A stretch of 13,779 nt of DNA. Origin: Candidatus Roizmanbacteria bacterium CG10_big_fil_rev_8_21_14_0_10_45_7. GTDB taxonomy: Bacteria > Patescibacteriota > Microgenomatia > UBA1406. The stretch is taken from positions 21,022 to 34,800 of the forward strand of contig PFEE01000006.1 of assembly GCA_002793745.1 (NCBI GenBank), in the 5' to 3' direction. Numbering within the stretch: the stretch's first letter is position 1; every line of letters starts with the position of its first letter. A program made the translations under genes and the position numbers. A model generated the notes under the pieces. It did not search any database. It was not told the origin of the DNA and saw nothing but the letters and a program-made list of their open reading frames with translations. Below, in pieces: positions 1-6,731 of this stretch.

Positions 1-292
1 TTTGGCGATTTTGCAGCTCTAAATGAAGATATACTGGGAAACTGTATGAAAGTTGTTTATCAAACGCCTCATCAACGCTAATCTTAGGAGATTGATACTC
101 AACTTTATCAAGCGTTAACAACCAATTTTTTTTGGTGTAGTCCTCTATGGGAAAAAACTCAGTTAGGATTTTTTCAAAGTCTTTTTCTATAAAGCGTTGG
201 TATGATTCCTTTTGAAAAGAAAGAAGGTCGAGTTCAATAGCCGCTTCGTTCGCGTTTTTTGAAAAAAAATTTCGTTTTTTTGATATAGCCAT
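1..292 (-). CDS. rpoB: RNA polymerase beta subunit, N-terminal fragment
   Basis: This is the 5' end of a gene that leaves the window on the left; 97 codons are visible. RpoB is the large catalytic beta subunit of RNA polymerase. The visible part matches the start of the beta protrusion domain: a segment reading LLSFQKESYQRFIEKD (residues about 23-38, family pattern L..iQ..SY..Fl), then FFPIEDYT (the conserved fPI.d.t element), then ISVDEAFDKQLSYSFPVYLH (family pattern k.s..Ea....tYs.Pl.v). The first residues are Lys/Asn/Phe-rich and not conserved. The ATG at 292 is chosen because AGAAGGATC, a good Shine-Dalgarno sequence, lies about 9 bases upstream and a near-consensus promoter lies about 70 bases upstream. 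Identification rests on the N-terminal pattern only, since the catalytic regions are outside the window. Confidence 0.85.
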   Translation of the reverse strand, partial: MAISKKRNFFSKNANEAAIELDLLSFQKESYQRFIEKDFEKILTEFFPIEDYTKKNWLLTLDKVEYQSPKISVDEAFDKQLSYSFPVYLHLELQNRQ

Positions 293-319
293 GTGCTTGA
301 TCCTTCTATGAAACAAAAT

Positions 320-342
320 AAAGCGCACAGAACGTACGCTTT
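320..342 (-). promoter_or_regulatory. Hairpin in the rpoB leader, possible attenuator
   Basis: In the rpoB sense, AAAGCGTAC and GTGCGCTTT form a 9-bp stem with one T-G wobble around a 5-base loop, followed by the T-rich tail ATTTTGTTT. It lies between the rpoB promoter and the rpoB Shine-Dalgarno. It could therefore act as a weak terminator for read-through from the ftsK run and as an attenuator of rpoB itself. The pairing is seen directly; the function is inferred. Confidence 0.5.
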
Positions 343-364
343 TGACCGTTTTGGTTGGAAGTCA

Positions 365-393
365 ATTGTATAAGAGCCAGCCTCACTTGTCAA
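365..393 (-). promoter_or_regulatory. rpoB promoter (sigma-70 type)
   Basis: On the minus strand a perfect -35 box TTGACA (388-393) is followed by a 17-base spacer and TACAAT (365-370), one mismatch from the -10 consensus. The predicted transcript start is near 358, giving a leader of about 65 bases before the rpoB ATG. The -35 box begins five bases past the stop codon of the YtxH-like gene, so rpoB has its own transcription start separate from the upstream run. Confidence 0.8.
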
Positions 394-398
394 CACTA

Positions 399-665
399 TT
401 ATGATTCCCGTTCGAGCTTCTTCAAAACAGAACGAACATTTTTGTGACCAGATTCCTTTTTAGACTGCTGTGTAGACCCCCTTGCCATACCCATATATTC
501 ATCACCATACTCGGCTAAATCCTCGGCTATGGTTAACAGTTGTTTAACGATTCGCCGGCCTGAGGGGGTAATAGCTAAATAGGCCAGTGCTCCGCCGACC
601 ACCGCTCCGGTAAATAACCCGCTGATAAATCCCTGACTCTGGTTAGTGTTGTCGTTATTACTCAT
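399..665 (-). CDS. YtxH-like small membrane protein
   Basis: An 88-residue protein with a polar N-terminus, one Gly/Ala-rich membrane segment at about residues 13-32 (FISGLFTGAVVGGALAYLA), the short motif ITPSGRRI just after it, and a Lys/Arg-rich soluble tail. A glycine-rich transmembrane segment followed by a TP..GRR-type motif and a charged helix is typical of the YtxH family (general-stress-associated small membrane proteins of unknown role). The gene start overlaps the end of the upstream 90-residue membrane protein by 8 bases, so the two are probably translated together. The family assignment rests on pattern only, and no enzymatic function is suggested. Confidence 0.6.
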   Translation of the reverse strand: MSNNDNTNQSQGFISGLFTGAVVGGALAYLAITPSGRRIVKQLLTIAEDLAEYGDEYMGMARGSTQQSKKESGHKNVRSVLKKLERES

Positions 666-930
666 GGTCTTCGGTTGAGCGCTTCTGCATAAATTGCCTA
701 ATTAATCCGCCCACCAGCCCAATGCTTTGGAATGCTCCCTGCATGCTGTTCATTGAACGAGATATACCGACGGTAAGCTTTTCCGCCTCTTTTGATACAA
801 ACTCAATGCGTGACGTGATTTTTGATATAGTGCGCAGCACTATAATGAGTTGGACCCCGACAATGGTAAGCAGAATACTGCTAATAACGAGTGTTGCCGT
901 AAGTAATATTTCTAATGAGTCAACCGTCAT
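658..930 (-). CDS. Small membrane protein with N-terminal TM helix and amphipathic tail
   Basis: A 90-residue protein that I do not recognise with confidence. Residues about 7-32 form one long hydrophobic segment (ILLTATLVISSILLTIVGVQ and onward). The rest, about 33-90, is polar and probably helical (RTISKITSRIEFVSKEAEKL), ending in charged residues. This layout resembles DUF948-type proteins, which often neighbour YtxH-like genes, but the match is only architectural. It lies 21 bases after the HTH gene and overlaps the YtxH-like gene by 8 bases, so it belongs to the ftsK run. A membrane-anchored helical protein next to FtsK and a membrane HTH protein suggests an envelope or division-site role; this is inference. 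Confidence 0.6.
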   Translation of the reverse strand: MTVDSLEILLTATLVISSILLTIVGVQLIIVLRTISKITSRIEFVSKEAEKLTVGISRSMNSMQGAFQSIGLVGGLIRQFMQKRSTEDHE

Positions 931-951
931 GATATAAGTACTGTATCAAAG

Positions 952-1560
952 TTACAATCGTACATCAACTGTGATTGTGCGCCGTGTTTCCTGTCCATTT
1001 TCACCGATTGCTAAAAACTCAAGCTCTTGCCTGCCCGGACGCAGATACAGTTCCTGAGTGAAGGCGCCTTTTTCATTTTGATAAATCCGCTCTTTATTCA
1101 GATACAACAGCACGCCCCGATCAGTTGATCCTTTAATCACCAGTGGCTCACTTCGGGTAATGCGTGAGGGTGTCGGCTGCAGCTCAAGGCGGGGTTTGAC
1201 AAAAATGGTGCGCAGTTCAATGTAGGCAAACAATAGGATGACAGCAATCACACCAATAACCGCAATAGGAATTGAGGTAAGGGTGCGATGCATATAACCA
1301 CTGGTACGGATAAATTTATTTTGCTTATCTGCGCAATCGCGGCGCAGCAACGATAGAGCCCGCTCCTCCACCATGCCCACGGCGCGTGCATAGCGCCGAA
1401 TAATACTTGATAAGTACCCAAATGAGGGAAATACATCCCACTTACCCTCCTCAATGGCTTCAATGTGGTGCATAGATATGTTCGTTTGTTTATGCAGCTC
1501 CTCCCGGGTTATGGCACGCACTTCACGCTGTTGTTTGAGCACTTCATTAAGCGGCCTCAT
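952..1560 (-). CDS. Membrane-anchored HTH protein with Ig-like C-terminal domain (RodZ-like layout)
   Basis: A 202-residue protein in three parts. Residues about 3-62 form a Cro/CI-type helix-turn-helix like the N-terminus of RodZ (LKQQREVRAITREELHKQT, then SFGYLSSIIRRYARAVG). Residues about 95-117 form one membrane helix. Residues about 123-202 form a beta-rich extracytoplasmic domain whose pattern (PLVIKGSTDRG, then LYLNKERIYQNEKGAF, then LRPGRQELEFLAIGENG) resembles bacterial Ig-like repeats. RodZ proteins use the HTH to bind the actin-like MreB rather than DNA. Whether this one does is unknown, and no mreB is visible. Its ATG overlaps the ftsK stop as ATGA, implying translational coupling with the DNA translocase. 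The architecture is clear; a RodZ function is only a suggestion. Confidence 0.75.
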   Translation of the reverse strand: MRPLNEVLKQQREVRAITREELHKQTNISMHHIEAIEEGKWDVFPSFGYLSSIIRRYARAVGMVEERALSLLRRDCADKQNKFIRTSGYMHRTLTSIPIAVIGVIAVILLFAYIELRTIFVKPRLELQPTPSRITRSEPLVIKGSTDRGVLLYLNKERIYQNEKGAFTQELYLRPGRQELEFLAIGENGQETRRTITVDVRL

Positions 1561-3695
1561 GCTTTATTGAGTTCTTCGGGGGACGTTATGCGTATTTCGC
1601 GGGGCTTTGCTCCACTGCCGGGGCCAATCGCTCCCGAGCTTTCCAACTTGTCCATGAGTCGCGCGGCACGCCCGTATCCTACGGATAAATAGCGCTGCAG
1701 GAAAGAGGTTGAAGCTTTACGATGTTGGCACACCAATTCAACGGCCCGCATAAACAATGGGTCATTGTTTTCACTTTTCAGCACCATCATGCCCGATGGA
1801 GTCATGGTTTCTTTTACCGAATTTTCGGTAATTTCCGTCGTATAGTGAACCACCGGCACGGTTTTCTTAAAAAATTCAACCAAGTTGTTGATTTCCTTTT
1901 CTGTCACAAACGGGCCCTGAATACGGGTGGGCTTTGAGCTTGAAGGTGATAGATACAACATATCACCCTTACCCAACAACTTTTCAGCGCCGGGCATATC
2001 AATAATAACTCGGGAGTCGATCATACTGGATACGTTAAATGATACACGTGCAGGAATATTTGCCTTCATAAGGCCGGTGATAACATCAACCGATGGCCGT
2101 TGCGTAGCCAACACCAAGTATATGCCCACAGCTCGGGCTTTTTGTGCTATGCGGGTAATCAGGCTTTCAACTTCTTTAGAGGCGGCCATCATCAGGTCGG
2201 CCAACTCATCAATAACAATTAACACCATAGGCATGCGCTCCTCCGGACGCACTGCCCGCGCGTTGTACGAGTAGATATCGCGGGCGCGCATATTGGATAA
2301 CAATTGGTAGCGGTCCTCCATTTCTCCAACCGCCCATTTCAGTGCCGATAACGTATCTTTGGTGTCATGAATAATATTGGTCATAAGATGGGGAATACCA
2401 TCAAACGGAGAAAACGTTACCCGCTTGGGATCTATCAGCAACAGCTTTACTTCATCAGGTGTGGTACGGAACAAAATGGAACAGATCCATGCAGACAAAC
2501 ATACCGACTTACCTGAGCCGGTTGTTCCCGCAACCAGAATATGGGGCATGGTATCGATATCAACGGTAATGGGGTTACCCGACACATCATAGCCCATCGG
2601 CACACGCAGTAGCTTTGCCCGGTCAACAAAATGTTGAGTACGCAGCATTTCCTTGAGCGAAACCGTTTGTGAGCGCAAATTCGGTACCTCAATACCCACC
2701 AATGATTTTCCGGGAATCGGAGCCTCAATACGAATTTGCCCATTGGGAGCAGCGAGCGCCAACGCAAGATTATTGGAAAGCGAGGTAATCTTATTGAGCT
2801 TAACGCCTTTGGCAATCTGCAGTGCATATTGGGTAACAGCTGGACCATAGCTGATGTCTACGACCCTCGCCCGTACGCCAAAACTGTCCAGCGCTTCCTC
2901 AATCGAGTCGGAATTTTGTTTGACGTCTCCCCGATCTGCCTGGACATTACTGGGATCGTCCAGCAGCGACAAGGGAGGAAACTTCCAGTCTTTTGATATG
3001 CCGGTTGCGGCCGAATGGAATTTATTATCGGCAAATTCAGTCTGGGCAGCAGCTGTCGCTTTGGTGGGTTGAGCCGAAGGCGAAATCCCCGAAGGGGACA
3101 TTGGTTTAGCAAGTGGCTTATTTCCAACAAACTCATCTTCCATCCTGTCCCGCGAAGTTTCAGCGGAGTGGGACTTATTGGGTACAATGGCAAAAATAGC
3201 CTGCAAAGTTTTTACGATTGCGTCGGTGATCTTTGCAACCAACATAATAAAATCCTGCAATGAAAGCTCGAAGATGATAAGCATACTGATAAGAAACAGT
3301 GTCAGATATAACACACTGGCACCCAGTGATGAAATAAAATCGGCAACCGTTACTTGCAGCACGATGCCAACTTCACCCGTTCCAAACAATCCCAACAATG
3401 ATATAAACAGCAATATTATCCCTGCCATCCAGCGCGGCTTTACCAATTTTACTTTTTTAGGCTGTATGGAAAGCGCCCCACCCATCAAGAAAAAAACCGG
3501 AAAGATAAAGGCAAACGCTCCGAACTGGTTCATCATCCAAACGCGTGCCCACGAAAGGCCTTCGGCCTTCTGATTAAAGGATATGGCTAGCAGCACAAAG
3601 GCTAGTATCAGCAGGAGCGCAAAAATGCTGTAGATCGTGCCCGATTTTAGTTTTCCTCCCACGATTGGTATACGTATCGCCTTCTTTCTTCCCAT
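1557..3695 (-). CDS. ftsK: FtsK/SpoIIIE-family DNA translocase
   Basis: A 712-residue septal DNA pump that moves chromosome DNA through the division site using ATP. Hydrophobic segments lie at about residues 20-40, 57-76, 90-108 and 120-150 (membrane anchor). A short Ser/Pro/Ala/Lys-rich linker of about 170-240 follows, then the alpha domain (about 255-370), the RecA-like motor with Walker A GTTGSGKS (390-397), Walker B LIVIDELADL (D496, E497), the ATQRPSVDVITG element (530-541), and a C-terminal winged-helix gamma domain (about 645-705, QHRKASTSFLQRYLSVGYGR). The linker is short compared with proteobacterial FtsK. The gene is complete. It has no Shine-Dalgarno; a TATAAT box lies 9 bases before the ATG. 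The downstream HTH gene overlaps its stop by 4 bases. Confidence 0.95.
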   Translation of the reverse strand: MGRKKAIRIPIVGGKLKSGTIYSIFALLLILAFVLLAISFNQKAEGLSWARVWMMNQFGAFAFIFPVFFLMGGALSIQPKKVKLVKPRWMAGIILLFISLLGLFGTGEVGIVLQVTVADFISSLGASVLYLTLFLISMLIIFELSLQDFIMLVAKITDAIVKTLQAIFAIVPNKSHSAETSRDRMEDEFVGNKPLAKPMSPSGISPSAQPTKATAAAQTEFADNKFHSAATGISKDWKFPPLSLLDDPSNVQADRGDVKQNSDSIEEALDSFGVRARVVDISYGPAVTQYALQIAKGVKLNKITSLSNNLALALAAPNGQIRIEAPIPGKSLVGIEVPNLRSQTVSLKEMLRTQHFVDRAKLLRVPMGYDVSGNPITVDIDTMPHILVAGTTGSGKSVCLSAWICSILFRTTPDEVKLLLIDPKRVTFSPFDGIPHLMTNIIHDTKDTLSALKWAVGEMEDRYQLLSNMRARDIYSYNARAVRPEERMPMVLIVIDELADLMMAASKEVESLITRIAQKARAVGIYLVLATQRPSVDVITGLMKANIPARVSFNVSSMIDSRVIIDMPGAEKLLGKGDMLYLSPSSSKPTRIQGPFVTEKEINNLVEFFKKTVPVVHYTTEITENSVKETMTPSGMMVLKSENNDPLFMRAVELVCQHRKASTSFLQRYLSVGYGRAARLMDKLESSGAIGPGSGAKPREIRITSPEELNKA

Positions 3696-3704
3696 AGTAG
3701 GAAG

Positions 3705-3733
3705 ATTATATACAAATCACCTGCTGTTGTATA
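3705..3733 (-). promoter_or_regulatory. ftsK promoter, probably giving a leaderless mRNA
   Basis: On the minus strand TATAAT (3705-3710) is a perfect -10 box, with TATACA (3728-3733, 4 of 6 to consensus) 17 bases upstream as a possible -35. Only 9 bases separate TATAAT from the ftsK ATG, so transcription would start about three bases before the start codon. No Shine-Dalgarno is present. The -35 candidate overlaps the -10 box of the divergent gene. Confidence 0.6.
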
Positions 3734-3735
3734 AT
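3730..3735 (+). promoter_or_regulatory. -10 box of the phosphodiesterase gene
   Basis: A perfect TATAAT on the plus strand, preceded directly by TG, ends 14 bases before the ATG at 3750, predicting a leader of about 8 bases. The best -35 candidate is TATACA at 3709-3714, with a short 15-base spacer, so the -35 is weak. No Shine-Dalgarno is seen before the start codon. Confidence 0.55.
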
Positions 3736-3749
3736 ACACCGTAATTATC

Positions 3750-5018
3750 ATGATCAATAACCGCTCCATAAAAGCCGTTTCACAAGCAACCTATCATGAA
3801 CAATTTATGCGCCCGCTGTATGATTCATACTGTTTTTCAAATATTCCTGGAACGATTGAGTACTTGCTAACCGGCACGCAAAACCGAACACTGCCACTGG
3901 ACACCTTAGGAAAGAAAACAAGATCAAATAAAGTGCTGCTGCTATTCATTGACAGCTTTGGGTGGGTGTTTTTTGAAAAGTATAAAAACAGATATCCCTT
4001 CCTCTCACGATTTGTTAAGCAGGGCACTGTGTCAAAATTAACGAGCCAGTTTCCCTCCACCACCGCTGCACATGTCACCAATATTCATACGGGATTAACC
4101 AGCGGAGAAAGCGGCATTTATGAATGGACCTATTGGGAACCAAAAATTCAACAGCTTATTAACCCGCTTTTGTTTAGCGTAGCCGACGGTTCAAAAGGAC
4201 GCGGAACGCTTAACGCACTGGGTGTAAAACCGTCAGATCTGTTTCCCCGACAAACGATATACCAAAGACTAAAAGAGAAAGGTATTACCTCTCATATTCA
4301 TCAATATAATATGTATACCCCGTCGGAATACTCCGATGTGGTATTTGACGGCGCCATTATCCACCCCTATTCATCATTTGCCCGCGGACTTACCGAATTG
4401 GCAGATAATATCAACAACACCAGCGGGAAACAGTACTTTTTCTACTACTACGACTTTATTGATGGCGCTGCCCATCTTGGTGGTCCTGATTCACCCTTTC
4501 AACTTGCAGAAATACATAACACCTTCACGATGCTTGAGGATTTGTTATATAAAAAAATTGCCAATATTGAAGACCTCACTATTTTACTCACCGCTGATCA
4601 TGGCATGGCCTCGGTTGATCCTGCAACCTGCATCTATATCGACCAATTACCAACCTACCAGAAACACATCAAGCCATATCTAGAAAAGCATAATAAAAAA
4701 CCCATTGCTCCCATCGGGTCTCCTCGCGATATGTTTTTGCGTATTTCTGATCAGCATACAGCAACCGTAATAGATCACCTCACTCCCCTATTAAAAGGTC
4801 GCGTTGAAGTTGTTGCAACACGGACCTTAATTGAACAAGGCTTCTTTGGCTCAGCATCAGATGAGTTCAAGGCAAAGGTAGGTTCAATTACGCTACTTCC
4901 CTATAATAAAAACGCCGTTTGGTGGTACGGTGAGAACGGCGAATTTAAGCTTACGTATCATGGACATCATGGCGGACTCACTCCACAGGAAATGCAAATA
5001 CCGTTCCTAGTATTATAA
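3750..5018 (+). CDS. Alkaline phosphatase superfamily phosphodiesterase / nucleotide pyrophosphatase
   Basis: A 422-residue metal-dependent hydrolase of the type I phosphodiesterase/nucleotide pyrophosphatase branch (NPP-like). The family metal and nucleophile motifs appear in order: LLLFIDSFG with metal-binding D68; FPSTTAAHVT with the likely nucleophile T105; YYYDFIDGAAHLGG with D238 and H242; LLTADHGM with D283 and H284; and HGHHGG (404-409) near the C-terminus. These fit a two-zinc active site that cleaves phosphodiester or pyrophosphate bonds. The substrate cannot be read from sequence. There is no signal peptide and no membrane segment, so the protein is probably cytoplasmic, unlike many secreted relatives. 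It is the only plus-strand gene in the window. It is divergent from ftsK, and its stop overlaps that of the convergent neighbour by 6 bases. Confidence 0.88.
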   Translation: MINNRSIKAVSQATYHEQFMRPLYDSYCFSNIPGTIEYLLTGTQNRTLPLDTLGKKTRSNKVLLLFIDSFGWVFFEKYKNRYPFLSRFVKQGTVSKLTSQFPSTTAAHVTNIHTGLTSGESGIYEWTYWEPKIQQLINPLLFSVADGSKGRGTLNALGVKPSDLFPRQTIYQRLKEKGITSHIHQYNMYTPSEYSDVVFDGAIIHPYSSFARGLTELADNINNTSGKQYFFYYYDFIDGAAHLGGPDSPFQLAEIHNTFTMLEDLLYKKIANIEDLTILLTADHGMASVDPATCIYIDQLPTYQKHIKPYLEKHNKKPIAPIGSPRDMFLRISDQHTATVIDHLTPLLKGRVEVVATRTLIEQGFFGSASDEFKAKVGSITLLPYNKNAVWWYGENGEFKLTYHGHHGGLTPQEMQIPFLVL

Positions 5019-6110
5019 ACCTTTAGCCACTAATGCTTGTGCCGTATAGAAATCTCCCAATAACTCGCGGCGGCGTTCTTCAGTGAATTGAGGTGGCCCT
5101 GCATAACTAAGCGCCTTTAGAAAGCCCTCACCCAACTCTCCATTCATCGAACGTCCATTATAAATTTGCATTAAGCCTGCTGCTGTTTTCAATGCATCCT
5201 GTCGTGCGCCAATGATGCTTCCATCGATATGAACTCCTTCTTTTATATTTGATGCAATAAGTAAATTTTCTAAAAAACTTAATCCTCGCTTATGTGATCC
5301 ATCAGACTGTACTACTTCTGGCCAACACCTAAAATTGCGTTCTTGATCAAGGACGGGCATATCAATTGCTTCGTGGGGAGCGCTTAAGTTACGTACCACG
5401 AACTGAGGTCTCTGTGTTGGCTGCACTCGTGGAACGAGCCCTCCAGCTCGAGCCACCTCAGGGAGAGAATTTTTTCCAATAACCAAAACCTCAACGCTAC
5501 ACCCTTCAGGAGTCATTGCGCAAATTAAACCATATCCAGCATTTCCGGCTTCTATAACCATTTCGCCTCCTCCTAATGAACCATTGCCTCTGCCAGAAAA
5601 CCCATATACTCCTTGGTCGGCAAGACTATCAATCGCTTCCAAAAATGATGCCTCCTCGCCTTCTACCGGTGATATTAATACATCTAAATCTGAAAAAGGG
5701 GTAGAGGGAAATCCTCTTGAAGAAAAAGAGCCTGTAGGTACAGCGTTTACTCCATAGCTTCCAAAATGGCCAACAAGACGGTCTTGTAATCGCCCTAAAT
5801 ATTCACCATGCTGCTCTATGGTTCTCGATCCCCGTTCAGGAAACATCATTCCGGCAAATGCGTTAATGAGATGTTTATTCATGGTTGCATCAATAATTCC
5901 TAGTCTGGCGGCAACGGCATCTCGTTGCTCATCAGTGAGGCCAAACATGGTATTTACAATATCTTCATAGTTGGAAACAAAACCCGTACTCATTTGTCCT
6001 CCAGTAGCAATATAGTTATAAATAGAATCTATGCGACACAAAAGAGACCGTATTTGTTCCTGCGAAGATTGGGGTTCCGAATAATGATGTATAGAATTAT
6101 CTACACCCAT
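5013..6110 (-). CDS. Nucleotidyltransferase-fold protein, second member of the module
   Basis: A 365-residue protein of no family I can name. It carries a Pol-beta-type nucleotidyltransferase signature: TGSF (G127, S128), then 11 residues, then SDLDVLI (S140, D141, D143), the GS...SDxD pattern that holds two catalytic metals. The usual third acidic residue on a later strand may be E207 in CSVEVLVI, a Glu rather than the more common Asp. Residues about 20-110 are probably helical and there is a Gly-rich loop near 175-185. The C-terminal third is helical, as in many enzymes of this fold. The ATG at 6110 is preferred; an in-frame TTG at 6143 would add 11 hydrophobic residues and begin 3 bases after the upstream stop. 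No Shine-Dalgarno is evident for either. The substrate (nucleotide, tRNA, protein or small molecule) is unknown. Confidence 0.65.
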   Translation of the reverse strand: MGVDNSIHHYSEPQSSQEQIRSLLCRIDSIYNYIATGGQMSTGFVSNYEDIVNTMFGLTDEQRDAVAARLGIIDATMNKHLINAFAGMMFPERGSRTIEQHGEYLGRLQDRLVGHFGSYGVNAVPTGSFSSRGFPSTPFSDLDVLISPVEGEEASFLEAIDSLADQGVYGFSGRGNGSLGGGEMVIEAGNAGYGLICAMTPEGCSVEVLVIGKNSLPEVARAGGLVPRVQPTQRPQFVVRNLSAPHEAIDMPVLDQERNFRCWPEVVQSDGSHKRGLSFLENLLIASNIKEGVHIDGSIIGARQDALKTAAGLMQIYNGRSMNGELGEGFLKALSYAGPPQFTEERRRELLGDFYTAQALVAKGL

Positions 6111-6146
6111 AGGTAATGGTAACAAGGAAAAATAAAAAAACAAGAC

Positions 6147-6731
6147 TTATGCCGAATGTTTTGAATAGATCTGCAAAAAATTTTGTAATTCGTTTATTTT
6201 TACTTCAACTTCGTTTGCTAGTTCGGTAAAAAAAATTTTATACACCTTGCTGTTTTTTTCCCAATATCCAATTAACAAAGAATATTCTTGTAGTAACGGT
6301 ATATAAAAATCTCTGTACCAGCCAATACCATTTGCCGAAACCACAAAAATACTTTTAGATGTATTGTCTAAAATATCTACCAGTTTAATTATCGAGCATT
6401 CTTCTGAAACAAAATACAAAGGGGCTATAGCCTCTTTAATTGTTTTATCTTTAAAGTCTATCGTCATCTCTTTAACTAATCGAAGTACGTCTTTATTGGT
6501 TAACTGTACTATCTCTTTTTCTGTTGCATCCGTGTCCTCTAACAGGTCGTGAAACAAACCCGCAATAATAATTGCTTGCTTTTTTTGCGCAGAGATACTG
6601 CTTTTGTCCAAAACCAGCTTGAGCTTGCATCCTACTCTTAGGCCGTGTTCAAAAATACTTGTTTTTGAGCCATCAACAAGGTTACCCAGCTTTTTGTGTG
6701 CAAATGCTACTTCTTTGGGGAAAAAGCTCAT
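6147..6731 (-). CDS. HD-domain phosphohydrolase, RelA/SpoT hydrolase-like
   Basis: A 194-residue single-domain protein. The HD metal set is complete: H29 in SIFEHGLRV, H61-D62 in AGLFHDLLEDT, and D119 in IIKLVDILDNT. E65-D66 and N123 match the extra catalytic and guanine-site residues of (p)ppGpp hydrolases (pattern LLHD..EDt ... K.aDr.hN). It therefore resembles the hydrolase half of SpoT or a stand-alone small alarmone hydrolase; no synthetase domain is present. A longer reading starting at 6806 exists, but the ATG at 6731 overlaps the upstream stop as ATGA and the family-like region begins there, so the short form is chosen. The C-terminal 60 residues are helical and not conserved. The substrate could be ppGpp or another nucleotide, including the product of a neighbouring nucleotidyltransferase (inference). 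The gene looks AT-rich. Confidence 0.75.
   Translation of the reverse strand: MSFFPKEVAFAHKKLGNLVDGSKTSIFEHGLRVGCKLKLVLDKSSISAQKKQAIIIAGLFHDLLEDTDATEKEIVQLTNKDVLRLVKEMTIDFKDKTIKEAIAPLYFVSEECSIIKLVDILDNTSKSIFVVSANGIGWYRDFYIPLLQEYSLLIGYWEKNSKVYKIFFTELANEVEVKINELQNFLQIYSKHSA

Noticed and set aside
187..396. 69-codon minus-strand open frame near the left edge
   Set aside because: It runs across the rpoB promoter, leader and N-terminus in another frame; the rpoB frame carries the recognisable protein.
2447..2848. 133-codon minus-strand open frame inside ftsK
   Set aside because: It lies in another frame across the conserved motor domain of FtsK, and the product shows no domain.
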